64,000 bases of DNA from Mrakia gelida (GCA_024345305.1 BRON01000013.1:1116001-1180000), one strand, 5' to 3'. Counted from the stretch's first letter, positions 42,353 through 54,392 are shown. Numbers and translations: made by a program. Notes: generated by a model not told the origin, from the letters alone.

Positions 42353-44151
42353 ATGAAGTAAGCAGGTTTTCTCTCTCTCTCTCTCGGTTCGAGTCGCTCT
42401 AGATGGGTAGAATCACGAGACTGAACTTGCTCTCGTTGCTTTTGTGTTCTGTTCCAGTGTTGTGAAGGAGATCAACTCGATCAACCAGAAGGAGCTCGAA
42501 GGGAACGGAGGTGGTTCATGGCACGATACATACAAAGGTGAGCATGAAACGAGTCTTCTTTGACGAGCGATGCGTGGTCGTAGCTGGGAGGGTGGAAGCT
42601 GGGTCTAGGAAGAAGGATGGGAGGAAGGAGAGGAGGGAAGGAGGGAAGGAAAGGTGTTGAGCTCAACACGACGAGGGAGAATCGAGATCGTAGATATCAC
42701 AAGCTTCCTTCCACCTCTCTGCTAGTGGAGGTAGTGCGGTTTCCCCTCTGTTGGTGGACTCGCTCTCGACGTGGTGGCAACTTGGTCGAGCTCCTCTTTC
42801 CTTCCCTTCTTCCTCTCGAGCTCACCATCCGTCCCCCATCTTCCTTCTCCTCCAGACTCTGCCTACATCTTCGTCGGAGGACTCCCTTTCAACCTCACAG
42901 AAGGAGACGTCATCGCCATCTTCTCCCAGTTCGTCCCTCTCTCCGTCTCTCTCCTCTCTCTCCTCCTCCTTCCCTTCTGCGCGAGCTCACCACCCCCTTC
43001 CTCCCCCCCCCCCCCCCCCCCCCCCCCCTCCTCCCCTTCACTTCTTCCAGATACGGAGAAATAGCCGACATCAACCTCCCCCGCGACAAAGAAACCTCTC
43101 GTCCCCGAGGGTTCGCCTTCCTCATGTACCTCGATCAACGTTCCACCGTCCTCGCCGTCGACAACCTCAACGGATCCAAGGTCCTCGGACGAACCCTCCG
43201 AGTGGATCACACGAGGAACTACGAGCAGCCTAAGGAGAGGGATGGGGAAGGGGAAGTGGTGGAGCCGGAGGAGCAGAGCATGAATGCAATGCCTAGGATG
43301 GTGGGAGGTCCGTCGGCTGGGGGTGGTGGTGGGAGGATTGAAGGGGGAGAGGTGGACGAGGAGGATCCGATGGCTGCTTATATTAGGAGTGAGAGGGTGA
43401 GTGCATCGTTTCAGCTCTTCTATCTTCTTTCTCTTTTCGTCCACTCTGGCTCGTCGGACGCGTCCAAACACTTACCACTCGTCTCCTCTCCCAAACTCCC
43501 CCCTCCCTCCCTCCCCCTCCCTACCTCCTCCCCCTCCCCCCTTCCTCCTCCCCCTCACAGCTCCGCGAATCCCTCGAAGGTTCAGGCGCCTCCTCCTCCA
43601 AGAAACCCAAAGAACACAAGCACAAGCATCGAGATCCCAACAAGCCTAAGAAGGAGAAGTCGGAGAAGCACTCCAAGTCGAAGGACAAGTCGTCGAAACA
43701 CCACCGAGATCGAGACGACCGAGGTCGAGATCGAGACCACCCCTCCCAAGCCCGCTCTCGCTCTCGTTCTCGCTCACCACCCTCCCGCTCAGCACCCACC
43801 GACCCCAACTCCACTGCCACCTCCTCCTCTCGACCCCCACGCCCAGCAGCTTCGTCGTTCTTCCCTCCTCCCTCCGATAGGCGACGCGACGACTCCCCTT
43901 CGTCGAAACGAAGACGCTCAAGGTCGAGGGAGAGGGATGTTGAGCGACCTCGCGAGAGGGAGAGGGATGAGGATCGACGAGGTGGAGGTGGGGGTGGTTC
44001 GAGGGATGCAGAGGAGGAGGAGAGGAGGAGGTCGAGAGAGGAGCAGAGGAGGGGAGGAGGTCGTTTTGATGAGAGAGATGGGGAGAGGGAACGAGGTGGA
44101 GACGGTGCTGGGAGGCCTAGGAGTCGATGGGATGAGAGGGAGAGGCGATGA
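42353..44151 (+). CDS. IST3: Ist3/Snu17 (RBMX2-like) RES-complex splicing factor
   Basis: Core RNA-binding subunit of the RES complex, which binds the activated spliceosome near the branch region. Exon 1 is only ATGAA (42353-42357); joined it reads MNVVKEINSINQKELEG, SWHDTYKDSAYIFVGGLPFN, LTEGDVIAIFSQYGEIADIN, LPRDKETSRPRGFAFLMYLD and STVLAVDNLNGSKVLGRTLR, all closely matching Ist3/RBMX2 (RNP2 IFVGGL, RNP1 RGFAFLMY). A linker DEEDPMAAYIRSE and a long Arg/Ser, Lys/His and Arg/Glu-rich tail (RSRSRSRSPPSRS; PRSRWDERERR) follow, as in metazoan RBMX2 and unlike the short yeast protein. Intron before the second RRM exon carries 26 consecutive C (43003-43028). Stop at 44151. Confidence 0.93.
43003..43028 (+). 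repeat. 26-nt C tract in an IST3 intron
   Basis: A run of C lies between the CTCACC branch-like word and the CTTCTTCCAG acceptor, acting as polypyrimidine tract. Confidence 0.85.
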
Positions 44152-44676
44152 GGTGAGGTCGGGAAGGTGGGAGTTCTTAGTTGGGGTTTTTGATGTGGTG
44201 TGATGAAACGAAGTTTGACTCGACGCGACGAGAGCTGACGGAGAGAGAGACAGAGTGAAGCGGGTTAGATAGATACGACGAAGGCGAAAATGGGGTATGC
44301 AAGACGAAACGAGACGCGGGGTATCTAGAGAAAAGGCAGCGAACAACGACTTCAAGATGGGAGCCGAGAGAGAAGAGAGGATGTAAGACGAAAATCGAAG
44401 GGAGGAAAGGGTGAGGGGGATGTTTGAGGTGGTAGGTCGGCAGGGTTCAGTAGTTCTACGAGATGCGACGAACGAGAAAAAGACAGAGAGAGAAAGCGAA
44501 GGAGATCGAAGTAAAGAGGGAGATAGAAACGCGACGCGTCGAAACGAGAGCCAAACCCAACGAAAAATACGATGACCAACACGGCGGAGAGGGAGCAAAT
44601 ACAAAAGTAGATAAAAGTGAGCCAAGACGAGAGAAGCGATCGAACGAGAGAAGCGATCGAACGAGAGAAACAAGAG
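44152..44676. other. Convergent intergenic region
   Basis: Tail-to-tail spacer between IST3 and the DNA methyltransferase gene; contains three near-repeats of GAGAGAAGCGATCGAAC at 44629-44670. No gene supported. Confidence 0.4.
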
Positions 44677-47600
44677 CTAGTAGTCCATCCCAACCTGCGA
44701 CGAGCGAGGCACGTCGTCCCAGTCGATCCCATCGAGCATCGGGTCCACCTCCTCTTCGAAAGCCGTTCCCACTCTCGAAGGTCCCTCCTGAGGAGCCTCA
44801 ACCTCGACCTCGACCTTCTCCTTCTTCCTCCTCTTCGTCGAAGACGCAGCTCCAGCGACCACCGAGCTCTTCCCAACCTTCGGCTTCGACTCCAGTCCTC
44901 CCACTCCCTCCGAGCTGTCCTTGTCCCCCTTCCTCTTCCTCGAAGGTCCAGCTACGGCTGATCCGACGTTCCGTTTCCCGGTAGGCTTCTGCTCCTCCGC
45001 CTTCACCGGCTTGGAATCCTCGGACTCGACCTTGTTGACGACGGGAGACGCGTCGAGCCGTCGAACGAACGTTTTGAGGAAGTCGTTGTAGTGCAGGCGC
45101 TGAGTTTCGATGGCGCAGACGGAGGGGAGGTCGGAGACGACGGATTGGTAGGGTGGGCGATGTTCGGGAGGAAGGGAGATGGGAGTTTGGGGGGGATGTT
45201 GAAGAGTCGAGCGGTTCTGTTTGGGAGGAACGAAGAGGAGGTGGAAAACGCGTCAGTTGAGCTCGAGCGCTTCGAGGGGACGAGAAGCAAGCTCACGATT
45301 GGATCGAAGCCATGTCCTGGACGGCGGAGTAGTTCCGGAAGATCAACTTGGAGTCGGCGGAGAGGAGGGAGACGGCGAGCTCGAGGGGCGCGTTGGTCTT
45401 CTTGCTGGCGAGGATGACGGAGCTCCAGCTGACGCGAAGCGAAACGCGAGAGTCAGGATTGAGGTATGTTCAGGTAGAGCGGATACCGACTCACTGGAAC
45501 GCTTGAAGAGGCATCCTCTTCGCCTGCGTGAAATCTGGGATGACCTTGTCGTCGAGGAACCCCCACCCGTCCTTCTCGAGCGCGTCCTGCAAAAACGGAA
45601 ACAAGGCGAGTTAGAACATCCTCAGAACAATGTCGAGCAGAAGAAGACTCACCTCTCCGAGCGAAGGAGGCTCTTCGTACAAATTCCCTGCCTCCAAGAA
45701 TCCGACGAGACCCCCCAGCCCCTTCAACGCCTCCCTGAACGTCGCCGGCTCCAGAGCGTTCGGTTCGAGAGGTGCAGAGGATGATGAGAGCGTTTGAAGG
45801 TTGGTGAGGTAGCTCTGGGAAGAGGTGGGGTGAAAACGGAGGCGAAGAAGTGGAGTCAGCTTCGCCGACGAAGACTCGTATTTCCTCGCACGCTCGGAAG
45901 ACACGCACTTTGGAATTGAAGATGTTCTCCGAAACCAGAACGACGAGGTCGGAGCTGAGGGTGTCGATGCTGATCTTGTCCATCATCCCTGCGGTCTTGA
46001 TGGGTTTGAAGGCGACGTTCGCGGTCTTGAGTCGAGAGGTCCATGCGTCGAACTCGGATAGTGGAGCGATGAGGAGGATGGCTTTCGAAGGGAAGTGAGT
46101 GGGAGTAGAGACGGGGTGCGACGAGGATGGAGTAGCCGACGAAGGGAGAGGAGATGAGGGAGGAGGCGACGAAGGAGGAGCGAGGAGTCGGAGGACCAGG
46201 TCGACGATTTCTCCACCGACGACGATTCCTCCCCGACGACGGGCGATCCGCGAGGCAACTCCTCGAGCTTGAAGGTGCAGAGGAAGGAATGTCACCTCCG
46301 AGACCTCCTTCTCCTCGAAGTCGCGACGTGATTCCACCCAGGAGACCAGCGCGTCCTCCGACTTCGCGACGACGAGATCCGGAGTTGCGAAGGGTGCCCG
46401 ATCCTGCCTCCGACGAGAGTCCGTGGTGAGAGACCATCCGAGGGAAGTGGAGGGTGGAGGAGTTGACGAAGGTGGTTGGGAGTCAGGAAGGCGAGAGAGG
46501 GAGGCGTGAGGAAGGATCGAAGGGACGAGGAGGAGCTCGAAGAGACGAGCTTTCGTTCGGAAGATGAAGGGGTGGGTGTTGAGCTGTGGACGGAGAAGAG
46601 TCTTTGTCAGCGCGAGGATATCGAGGTGGAACGAAAGAAAAGTAGCGGACTGACAGGTGGCTTAGAGGTCGCTGGGATGTCTCCGTTGAAGTCGATCTCA
46701 TTGGGAGAGAGATGGGCCAGGATTCCTTCGATCTGCTGAATCGCGTCTCGCCCCTCGTGGACGAGAGTGGGTGTTTCCCAGGCGGACGCTGAGCTCTCGG
46801 ACTCTTGGAGAGCGACTCGGAAGACCGGGAACGCGACGACCTCGTCCGAGGAAAGAGGAAAGGTAGGTTTCGATCCCATACAACTGAGGTTGGGTTTCCT
46901 CGACTCGACAAGTCCGACTCCTTCGACCGAGGTCCAGCGAGACGAGGTGGACGCCTTGACGGATCTTGTTGCTGTTTGGTGGTTTGGACGGTAGGTTGGT
47001 TCGAGGGTGGCGAGGTGGAGGGCTGGCTGACCGTAAGGAGGAGGATCCGGTCGAAGAGTGAAGACGAACGAGTCCTCATCAGGATGTCCGAAACGACTTG
47101 TCGAGAAGGCGAGGAAGATCGATGGTTGTCCGATGCGAGCGAGCTCGTAAGTAGATTTGGCGGTTCCTCGATTGGCGAGGACGTACCGACCGCTCAACGG
47201 ATCTCCAGTCGCGTCGAGGCTTCCGACGAGGAGTTCGTTCCATACCTTCTCGTCCTTAAAGTCCTCGAGACCGAGGTCACTCCTCCAGGATGGCTCGAGG
47301 GACCCTGAGGCTTTGATGGAGATGGTGAAGGAGGAGGAAACGGGGACGTTGACTTCCCAAGAGGTGGCGAGGAGAGAGGAGGAAGAGGGAGTGAGGAGGC
47401 CACGAGCGACGGGGTGGTCGAGGAGGCTTCTGGGATCTTGAGGGCGAGAGGCGAGTCGAAGAAGAGAGAGCGACCAACTAGGTTCCGGGTCGGTGGGATC
47501 CAAGCGAAGAGCCATCCCGTTCGTGGACTGCATCTCGACGACTCCTCCTGTGATCCTGACGAGGCGAAAGTCGGTCCCTCCCGAGTCGACGAGTCGATCC

Positions 47601-50600
47601 TTCAGCCCTTCCCATCGCTCCTGTTCGACTTCGACCCCGGCCGTGACGGTGGCCTCCCATGCCGACTCCAAGTTCCATTCCTCGATCCCTGAGAACGCTA
47701 GTCGAGCAGGGACGGCTCCTCGAATCCACTTCTCGGCCTCCTCGCTGCTCCCGTGCGAGAGGAGTTCGCGAACGCGGTCGACGAGCTGCACGACCGTACC
47801 TCTGCAGACGGTGGACGACGAAGGGATATCTTTGGACCGGGAGAGGGTATGGACGATTTTGAGAGGAGGTGGGATGGAGGGTGTGCTGGATTGGAGGGAG
47901 TGAGAGCGCGTCGAGTGGGAGGGGAGTCGGAGGATGAGTTCCTCGGAGAGGATTGAGAGAGCTGCGATGATGACCGATCCGACAACCGTACAGGTCATGG
48001 CGTTCCCTACGTATCGAAGAAAGCGCGGTGTAAGTACCGAAGTGCGTCGCTCAGACAAGGCGGGAGGGACAACGAACCTGCAAGGTCGACGATTTGGTTC
48101 TTCGTTAAGGACGACATATCGAGTCGAGAGACGGGGAGACCTTGGAGAGCGAGGGACTCCTCGGGAGAAAGGAGACGTCCGATGGAGGTGAGGTAGCTTT
48201 GGGACTTGGGAGTGATGCATGGGCAAACTAGAGAAGGAGGGAGATCGTGAGCACGCGCGCGCACTTGTCGTTGCCTTCGAGCTCAGTTCACTCACTTCCG
48301 AATTGATCTGGCTGCGTCGGACGACGGCGATCGCTGAAGAGGAGAAGATGAGTAAAGGTCAGGGTCACATCCTTCGAGCGAAGTGGCGGGATAGCAAGGA
48401 AGGGGCAACTCACAGACTCGCAGAGACGTTGATGATCGTCGACTTGCAGGTCAGATCCACTCCCTGCTTCCCAGACGCGAGAAGTAAAAGTTCCACGGCT
48501 TGGACTTGACGAGAGGGTCGGCGTAGAAATTCCTCCGATGTCCGCCGAGGGTCTTCCTCAAGAGGATGGAGATCTCCGAGTCGTTCGTCCCGTCGGAAGG
48601 CGGCGTGGTCGAACTCCCCCTGAGACCAGTCGCGCTCTAGGGAACCGAAATCGTCAAACTTAGGTTAGTTCGGAATTGCTGAGGCGTACTGTGAGATGGC
48701 CGTACCATCGGCCTTCTTCTCCTTCGAGATATCCTCCCTCTGAGGAAGAAGAAACGCCTCGACTGGAACGGAGGGGGGTCGTTTGAAAGACTGGACGAGC
48801 TTGACGATGGCAGTCGCGACCTGCTGGCGATGGGAGTTGAGAGATACATCGAGGGCGTTGGTGACAGCGACGAGGTATCCGCGTGCTCTTAGCATCGGAA
48901 GGTAAGAAGAGACAGCGTCCAGTCTGCTCCGAGAGAAACGAACGAAGCGAAGAGTTCAGCCTCGAGAATCGACGCGAGAAATCGAGATCGGAGCAAGACA
49001 CACCGGGCCACTGAAGCGGAATAATTCTCGAGCTCGAGGTACCTGATCATCGTAGACCAGGGAGCCTTGACTACGTTCTCGACGATGAGAATTCGAGGCC
49101 TGTCCCGTCGAAGGATCCCGAGGAGCTGAGCGAAGGAAGACGAAAGCGAAGTCAGCGAGGGTTTGGAAATTGAGTGAAATGGGAGAGGTGCTCACAGCTC
49201 TCCAGGTGATTCCGGACTGGCCATTATCCTCGATCGTCCTGGGGTTTTTATTCATGGAACTGAAGTCCTTGCAGGAGGGACCGGCGATGAGGATGTCGAT
49301 GTTCGATGGGACGTCGACCTCCTGACCAGAAACGAGCTTCGCCTTTCCGGACGGACCTCCCACCTCGACAACGTCTGCAAAGATGTGCTCTGAGGAAGAG
49401 ATGAGAGAAAGCTCGATGAGTTCGGAGCGAGGGAAAAAGACGGTCGGAGCGAATCGTCTCGTCGCTGGGAGCAAAGAGGTGAGTGAGGCGACTCACTTGG
49501 GTGACAGTTCTTCTCGATGAACGTCTGCTTGAAACCTTCGTTTTCACAGCTGTAGAGCTAGAGTCATGAGAGCAGACGATAGAGAGGAGGTCAGCCTTCG
49601 TAAAGCGAGTCGACCGAGGCAGGTCGCGTTTCGACGCGTCCGAAACTCACGTGTTCGAACAGCCCAGCGGCTGGCAATCCTCGCCTGGCTAGCTCTCGTT
49701 GTAAGACTTCTTCGACAAGCTCGAAAGCAAATATCGGAGAGTCGGTACCCGAGCAGACCGTGGCGACTCGAAGGGGCCTGCCGTTGCGAGTTTGTGCGAG
49801 CTTGACGAGGGAGTCGAGATGAGGAGAGAGCATGTCGGCGAAAATCTCCTCGGGTGTCGAGAGAGGAAGAAGAGAGAAGTCGATGTATGGTTCCTGTCAA
49901 AGCGAGGAATGTTTTCGGAGAGTCAGTGAGGAGCTCTGACGACAGCGACGGTTGGGAGGGGAAGCAGGCCAGGAAACGAGCAGCCTCACCTTTCGCTTGC
50001 TCGAGCTCTTCCTCTTCGGCTCCTTCGCGAGGGACGGTATCGAGGGAGGTGTGAGATCCTCTGGGGTATCAAACACGTAAGAAAGGGTGGGGGAGGAGTG
50101 AGAATCAGTCGCGTTAAGATTACGGAAGGGAAAGAATCGAAAGCTCACCCTCGTCCTCTCCGTTCATCTCCTCCTCGTCTGCTATGAGTGCTTGGGACGA
50201 AAGCCTCCTCGCTTCGGCTCCACAAAAGTCTTCGTCAAGCTCCTCGTCGTCTTTGCTCGACTCGAGGGTCGAAAAGCCTTCCGAGGGCGATGCTGACGGC
50301 TCGACCTCCCGTCCGTGTTGACGCGAGGTGGATGGCTCGAGCGAGGGAGATGCTGAAGGGGTATAGTGGGTTGTTCGACTACGAGGATCCAAGACAGCTG
50401 ATGCTTTGATAAGTGAGGGGGTGGGTTTGATGGCGGAGGGAGGTGGGACGCTGGGAGATGAGAACCGAGCTCGTTTGCGAGAGGAGGTCGTCGCGGGTTT
50501 GAAGGAGGAGGGATCGTGAGGGGGAGGAGGTCGTTGGAAGCCGAGGATGCTGTTTGCGGTTGGAGTTGGGTTGGAGGTAAATGTGGTGACATGAGAGGGT

Positions 50601-50793
50601 ATGGAGGGATGTGAAGGGGTAGCTGCTGGCCGAGGAGAATGAAGAGAGGAGGTCGGGGAGGGAGAGGAAGAGGAGGTCGAGGTTGAGGGTCCGAAGGAGG
50701 AGGGATCTTCGCCGTTCGCTCCAGTTTCTCGAGATCCTCGTAAGGGAGAAGGTCTCCATACATCTCAGAGGAGCTATGAGCGATGTCCGTCAT
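44677..50793 (-). CDS. Cytosine-5 DNA methyltransferase fused to a degenerate SNF2-like region
   Basis: ATG at 50791-50793 (MTDIAHSSSEMYGDLLPYED). After a disordered N-terminus with LTPPSIPSLAKEPKRKSS, the methyltransferase has motif I RVATVCSGTDSPIFAFELVE (49737-49770), motif IV DILIAGPSCKDFSSMN with the catalytic Cys (about 49258-49291), motif VI ILIVENVVKAPW (49069-49080 for ENV), a target-recognition region with SQGEFDHAAFRRDERLGDLH, and motifs IX/X LLSPEESLALQGLP and GNAMTCTVVGSVIIAAL. Then about 450 residues of linker and an SNF2-like N-lobe: FLPLHLQARGVASRIARRRG, GIVVGGEIVDLVLRLLA, KAILLIAPLSEFDAWTSRLK, DLVVLVSENIFNSKSYLTNL, MPLQAFQWSSVILASKKTN. The end is Lys/Glu-rich (DWDDVPRSSQVGMDY). 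Walker A and DEAH are lost and no second lobe is present. A one-base frame shift in a C run at 45189-45195 is needed to join the last exons. Confidence 0.78.
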
Positions 50794-51669
50794 GGCGTCC
50801 AGGGATGAGTTGGAGCTGGATGGGGAGATTACGAGGAGAGAGACGAGGAAGGAAGGAAGGTGAGCTCGAGCTCAAAAGGCCTGGATACTTTTTCCCTTCA
50901 TCCCTTCGCCAGCTCCTTCGAATCCTACACGCCACGCTCTTGGAGTCGAGGACTTCGTATGAATATCTCGGAGAGCGGAGGAGACTCACCCTGGGAGCTA
51001 CCAAGCTGTTGAGGCAAGATGGACGAGACCGAGCGAAGGAAGGAAGGAGCTGACCTCGCAGGGAGATGGTTTGACAGAGCCGATAAGAGCGACGAGTAGA
51101 GATAAGCGAGAGCTCTGGAAGGATGTCGTAGCCGAGAGGATGAAGAGAGGTGGGCAGCCTTTCTAGGAGAACCCTTGCGGGCGAGATAGTCGTGGATTAG
51201 AGAGAGAGCGAAGGGAACGGAGGCGACGTGATCAAAACTCCGAAACGCGAGCCTGATTTTGGGTGGCCTCCAACTCCTTCCACCCTCCCCCTTTTGCCAC
51301 CGAAGTAGATAACTCCGCTCGAGGAGGGAACCCCACACCCTCTCGTCGACTCCGCGACGGTTTGCAAGCTCGGAAAACCGTCGGGAAGGGTCCAATCACG
51401 CTCGAGCTCGCGCTCCTCCTCCTCCCTCACCACCATCGTTTTGTCCTTCCTCCTCTTCAACGAGCTTGTAGATCTTTTGATCTGGATTGACAACTGCTTT
51501 CTTCGGCTCACCCTCTCCATCCTCCAGCTTCCATCATCTCTCCAAAGTTTGTCGGCCGAGCTTTCTGAGGCAAACAGCCGTCGTTCGCTTCCGATTCGTT
51601 GAGCTTGGCCTTCTGTCTCTCCTCCTCCCTCCCTCCTTCTCAACCTCCAACGTCCACCTTCAAAGCGAC
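50794..51669 (-). other. Upstream region of the methyltransferase gene with possible extra 5' exons
   Basis: An acceptor (CCCATCCAG at about 50820-50828) just upstream of the ATG, a donor-flanked small exon near 51000-51015 and a further donor near 51055 suggest a spliced leader. Farther up, a minus-strand open frame reads SVPFALSLIHDYLARKGSPR then KAAHLSSSSRLRHPSRALAY, resembling a LisH helix pair. I could not join it in frame to the methyltransferase. It could be a 5' UTR, an N-terminal domain, or a separate small gene. Confidence 0.3.
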
Positions 51670-52773
51670 ATGACTACAACGGCAGCTCCAGCAATGGAGA
51701 CGTATACGGTCACCGGATTCATTGAATACCCCTCAACGTCAGTCCTCTACTCGTGGGTCACGACGAGACCAAGCTCGACGGCTCGGAGTACCAGCAGCAC
51801 GACCTCGCATGGCAAAGGAGGAGTTTCCGTCACTCTCCTGGCTCTGGTACTAGTTGGAGTAGGTCTACTGGCGTTAGCTATGGCTGCGTGAGTGATCGCC
51901 ATTTGTTTCGTATGGTTCTGGATGAAGCGAAGCGGAAGAGATCGAGCTGACCATCTCGCCTATCCCCTCCCTCCTCATCTCCCCCTTCCTGCTCTCCCTC
52001 CATCCCCTTCGCCTCGTCCAGATGGTCTCGCTGGGCTTTTCTCAATCGAAACGCTTTGGTTAGAGAGCGACTTCTGGCTGAAGAGTGGGCTCGAGATGGG
52101 GAGAGGAGAGCAAAACGAGAAGCTCTCGCGAAGATGATTCCTCCGAAGCTCGTTGAGGTTGGATTGGGCCTTCTGGGTGGGAAGGAGATGGAAGACGGAG
52201 GTCTATCGTTGGATTTGAAGAGTACGAGGAAACTGGTAAGTGTCCTCTCCATCAAGTTGCCTTTGATCGCTTGTAGGGACGTTTAGAAGTCGCTCGCGAT
52301 GAAAGCTGACCTTCGCCCCCCTCCTCGTCTCGTAACATCTTCCCCAGCCGCTCTCTCTCGACTACCTACCTTCTTCCACACCCTCATCGCCACGTCTATC
52401 CTCACGCATCGCTCAAGAACCAACGTCATCCCTCCAACTCTCCGTCCTCATCCTCCCACCGATCCCACCTCCCTCTTTCACTCCCACTCCCAACCCCGAC
52501 GCAGACGACGACGCGGAGGAAGATCTTCCCGAGATTCAGCTCGGAACCACCCCCATCACTCTTTCTGTCACCTCCACCGTCAATCAGGAATCCTGGGACG
52601 AGATCCTCAAGACCTTGGCAGACGAGAAGAAGAGGAAGAAGAAGAAGACGTCGAAGGTCGACGCGTCTTCCGTGGGAGAGCTGGTCGTCGAGGTGGAAGC
52701 AGGAGATGTCGTACCGATGGAGATCGAGAGGGAGTACGAGAGTAATGGAGCTTGGTGGATGAGGCGGAGGTGA
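51670..52773 (+). CDS. Single-pass membrane protein, unrecognised
   Basis: ATG at 51670. A short Thr/Ser-rich lumenal or extracellular part (METYTVTGFIEYPSTSVLYS) is followed by one TM helix, SVTLLALVLVGVGLLALAMA, then AWSRWAFLNRNALVRERLLA and EEWARDGERRAKREALAKMI, a basic helical juxtamembrane part. The rest is Ser/Pro-rich, then EEDLPEIQLGTTPITLSVTS, SWDEILKTLADEKKRKKKK and a final VEVEAGDVVPMEIEREYESN ending WWMRRR. Three exons, all joining in frame (donors at 51890 and 52235). No family recognised. It lacks a classical signal peptide, so a reversed signal-anchor topology is likely. Confidence 0.6.
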
Positions 52774-53001
52774 TCTTAGACTTCTTCTGCTACTCGGAGA
52801 TGGATGCGACGACTTCTTGCACGCGAACGAGACTCGCGCTCTCTTCCGTCAAGATCGTTTCACACGAGCTACGACTACTTCTCGGTTACATGTCTCGATC
52901 GCTGGGCATACGCGTGTGTAGTCACTTACTGAAGAGGTGGACGTACGGTGAAAAACGAGCAACAAACGAACCAACGAACGCGTCTGAGCAAATCAACAAA
53001 G

Positions 53002-54392
53002 CTAAGCGTTCGACACTGGGTACAGGATCGAGAGGAAGGAAAGCATCTCATGACGAGCTTCTGGAGTGTTCAGCCTGGTAATAAGGGTTAAGGCGAAGCA
53101 AGATCGTCGAAAGGTCAGCGCTCTAAGAGATCTAACGCGATCAAGGGAAGAGAAAAGCGAGCTCACCTCAACTGTTTCATCAAGCTCGATCTGGACAGAG
53201 TATGAAAGATCAGGTTAGGTGATGTCGACGGTGTTGTAGGGGTTAGGTGAAAACAGGAGAAGGAGCTCACCCAGCTTCTTGATCCAACAACGACAGGTTC
53301 GCGATCAACGCGTCGAGCAGTCGACCGTCCGTCTCGACCATAAACCAGTCCGACGAGGTCGTCGATTCCGCGAATTCCTGAAGTCTGTAGTTGAAAGGGC
53401 CGATAGATTGGGAGTGAAAAAGAGGGAAGGTCGGAACCGGAGTGAAAGGGAGGAGCAAGGTCGGCTGCTCTCGATGGTCGTCGAAGGAGACTTCTTGCTC
53501 GTCTTGATCTGAGGGGAAGGAGGGGAAGATCGACGTTGAGGGAGGGTAGGAGTTCAGGTGACTTTGTCCAGAACGAAAGTGAGAAAATTACCGCAAGAGT
53601 CAGTCCGAGATTCGGTGAAATCGCGTCGTGAAGGTTTGTTTTTGACTCACGAGTCAGCGTCCTGCTCCTCTTTGCCGTCCAAGGACACCTCTACTTCCTC
53701 GACATCTCTCTCGTCACTGGACTTCACCGTATCCGCTCTACTGTCGAAGAGGGACTCGACATCGCCGAGGAGTCCATCACTCCTGCGGACGAAAACGAAG
53801 CAAATCCAGAGCAAGATTGAACCGCGACGCGTCAGTCCAGACGTCCTCCTTCCCACCAATCGCCAGTCAAGAAGGGAGAAACTAAACTCACGAATGATCC
53901 CCGAGCCTCTCCCTCTTCCGGTCCCTAGCAGTCTCCTCCTCCTGCTCGTCATGATCCCTCGCTCGTTTCCTCTCTCCACACCTTCGAACCGCGTCGACAT
54001 CACTTTCCTTCGCCCACCCGGGGGAGATGACAGGTCTGGTGAAGCCTAGAGTCCTGAGACTAGCGAGGATCCTGAAAATAAGAAGAGGGGAGGTAACAGG
54101 AAACAGTCAGAAGGGAGGTTGGGGAAGACGGCTCCGAATACTCGAAAGGAGCGAGCTCACTGATCGTTTCCTCCTACCAGTCGAAGGCATCCTGAGGTGA
54201 CTCGGAAGGAGATCCTCGTCGACCTGTTTTGTAGAACAAAGAGGACAAATATCAGCTTCTGAAGAATTCGAAGAAGCGAGGGTGAAGGGATGAGTCGACG
54301 CACCTGGTCGACGATGATCCGGCGACGACTCCGAGAGAATATCCTTCCCCCAATCCTGCAGGGAAGTTGAAAGCAGATGTAGAAGAGCTCAT
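53002..54392 (-). CDS. Unrecognised protein, probably nuclear
   Basis: ATG at 54390-54392 (SSTSAFNFPAGLGEGYSLGV), although an in-frame leader exon upstream (VHTPLDQLPTPA) leaves the start open. Exons join as RISFRVTSGCLRLVGGNDQ, ILASLRTLGFTRPVISPGWA, then a basic RCGERKRARDHDEQEEETAR cluster, an acidic block EEVEVSLDGKEEQDADS, and a conserved-looking domain LLLPFTPVPTFPLFHSQSIG, PFNYRLQEFAESTTSSDWFM, VETDGRLLDALIANLSLLDQ, then SSLMKQLRLNTPEARHEMLS and FLSILYPVSNA (stop at 53002). No family recognised; the basic cluster suggests nuclear location. Confidence 0.55.

Noticed and set aside
44355..44876. Long minus-strand Arg/Ser-rich open frames downstream of IST3
   Set aside because: They overlap the last exon of the methyltransferase in another frame and the intergenic spacer; no support.
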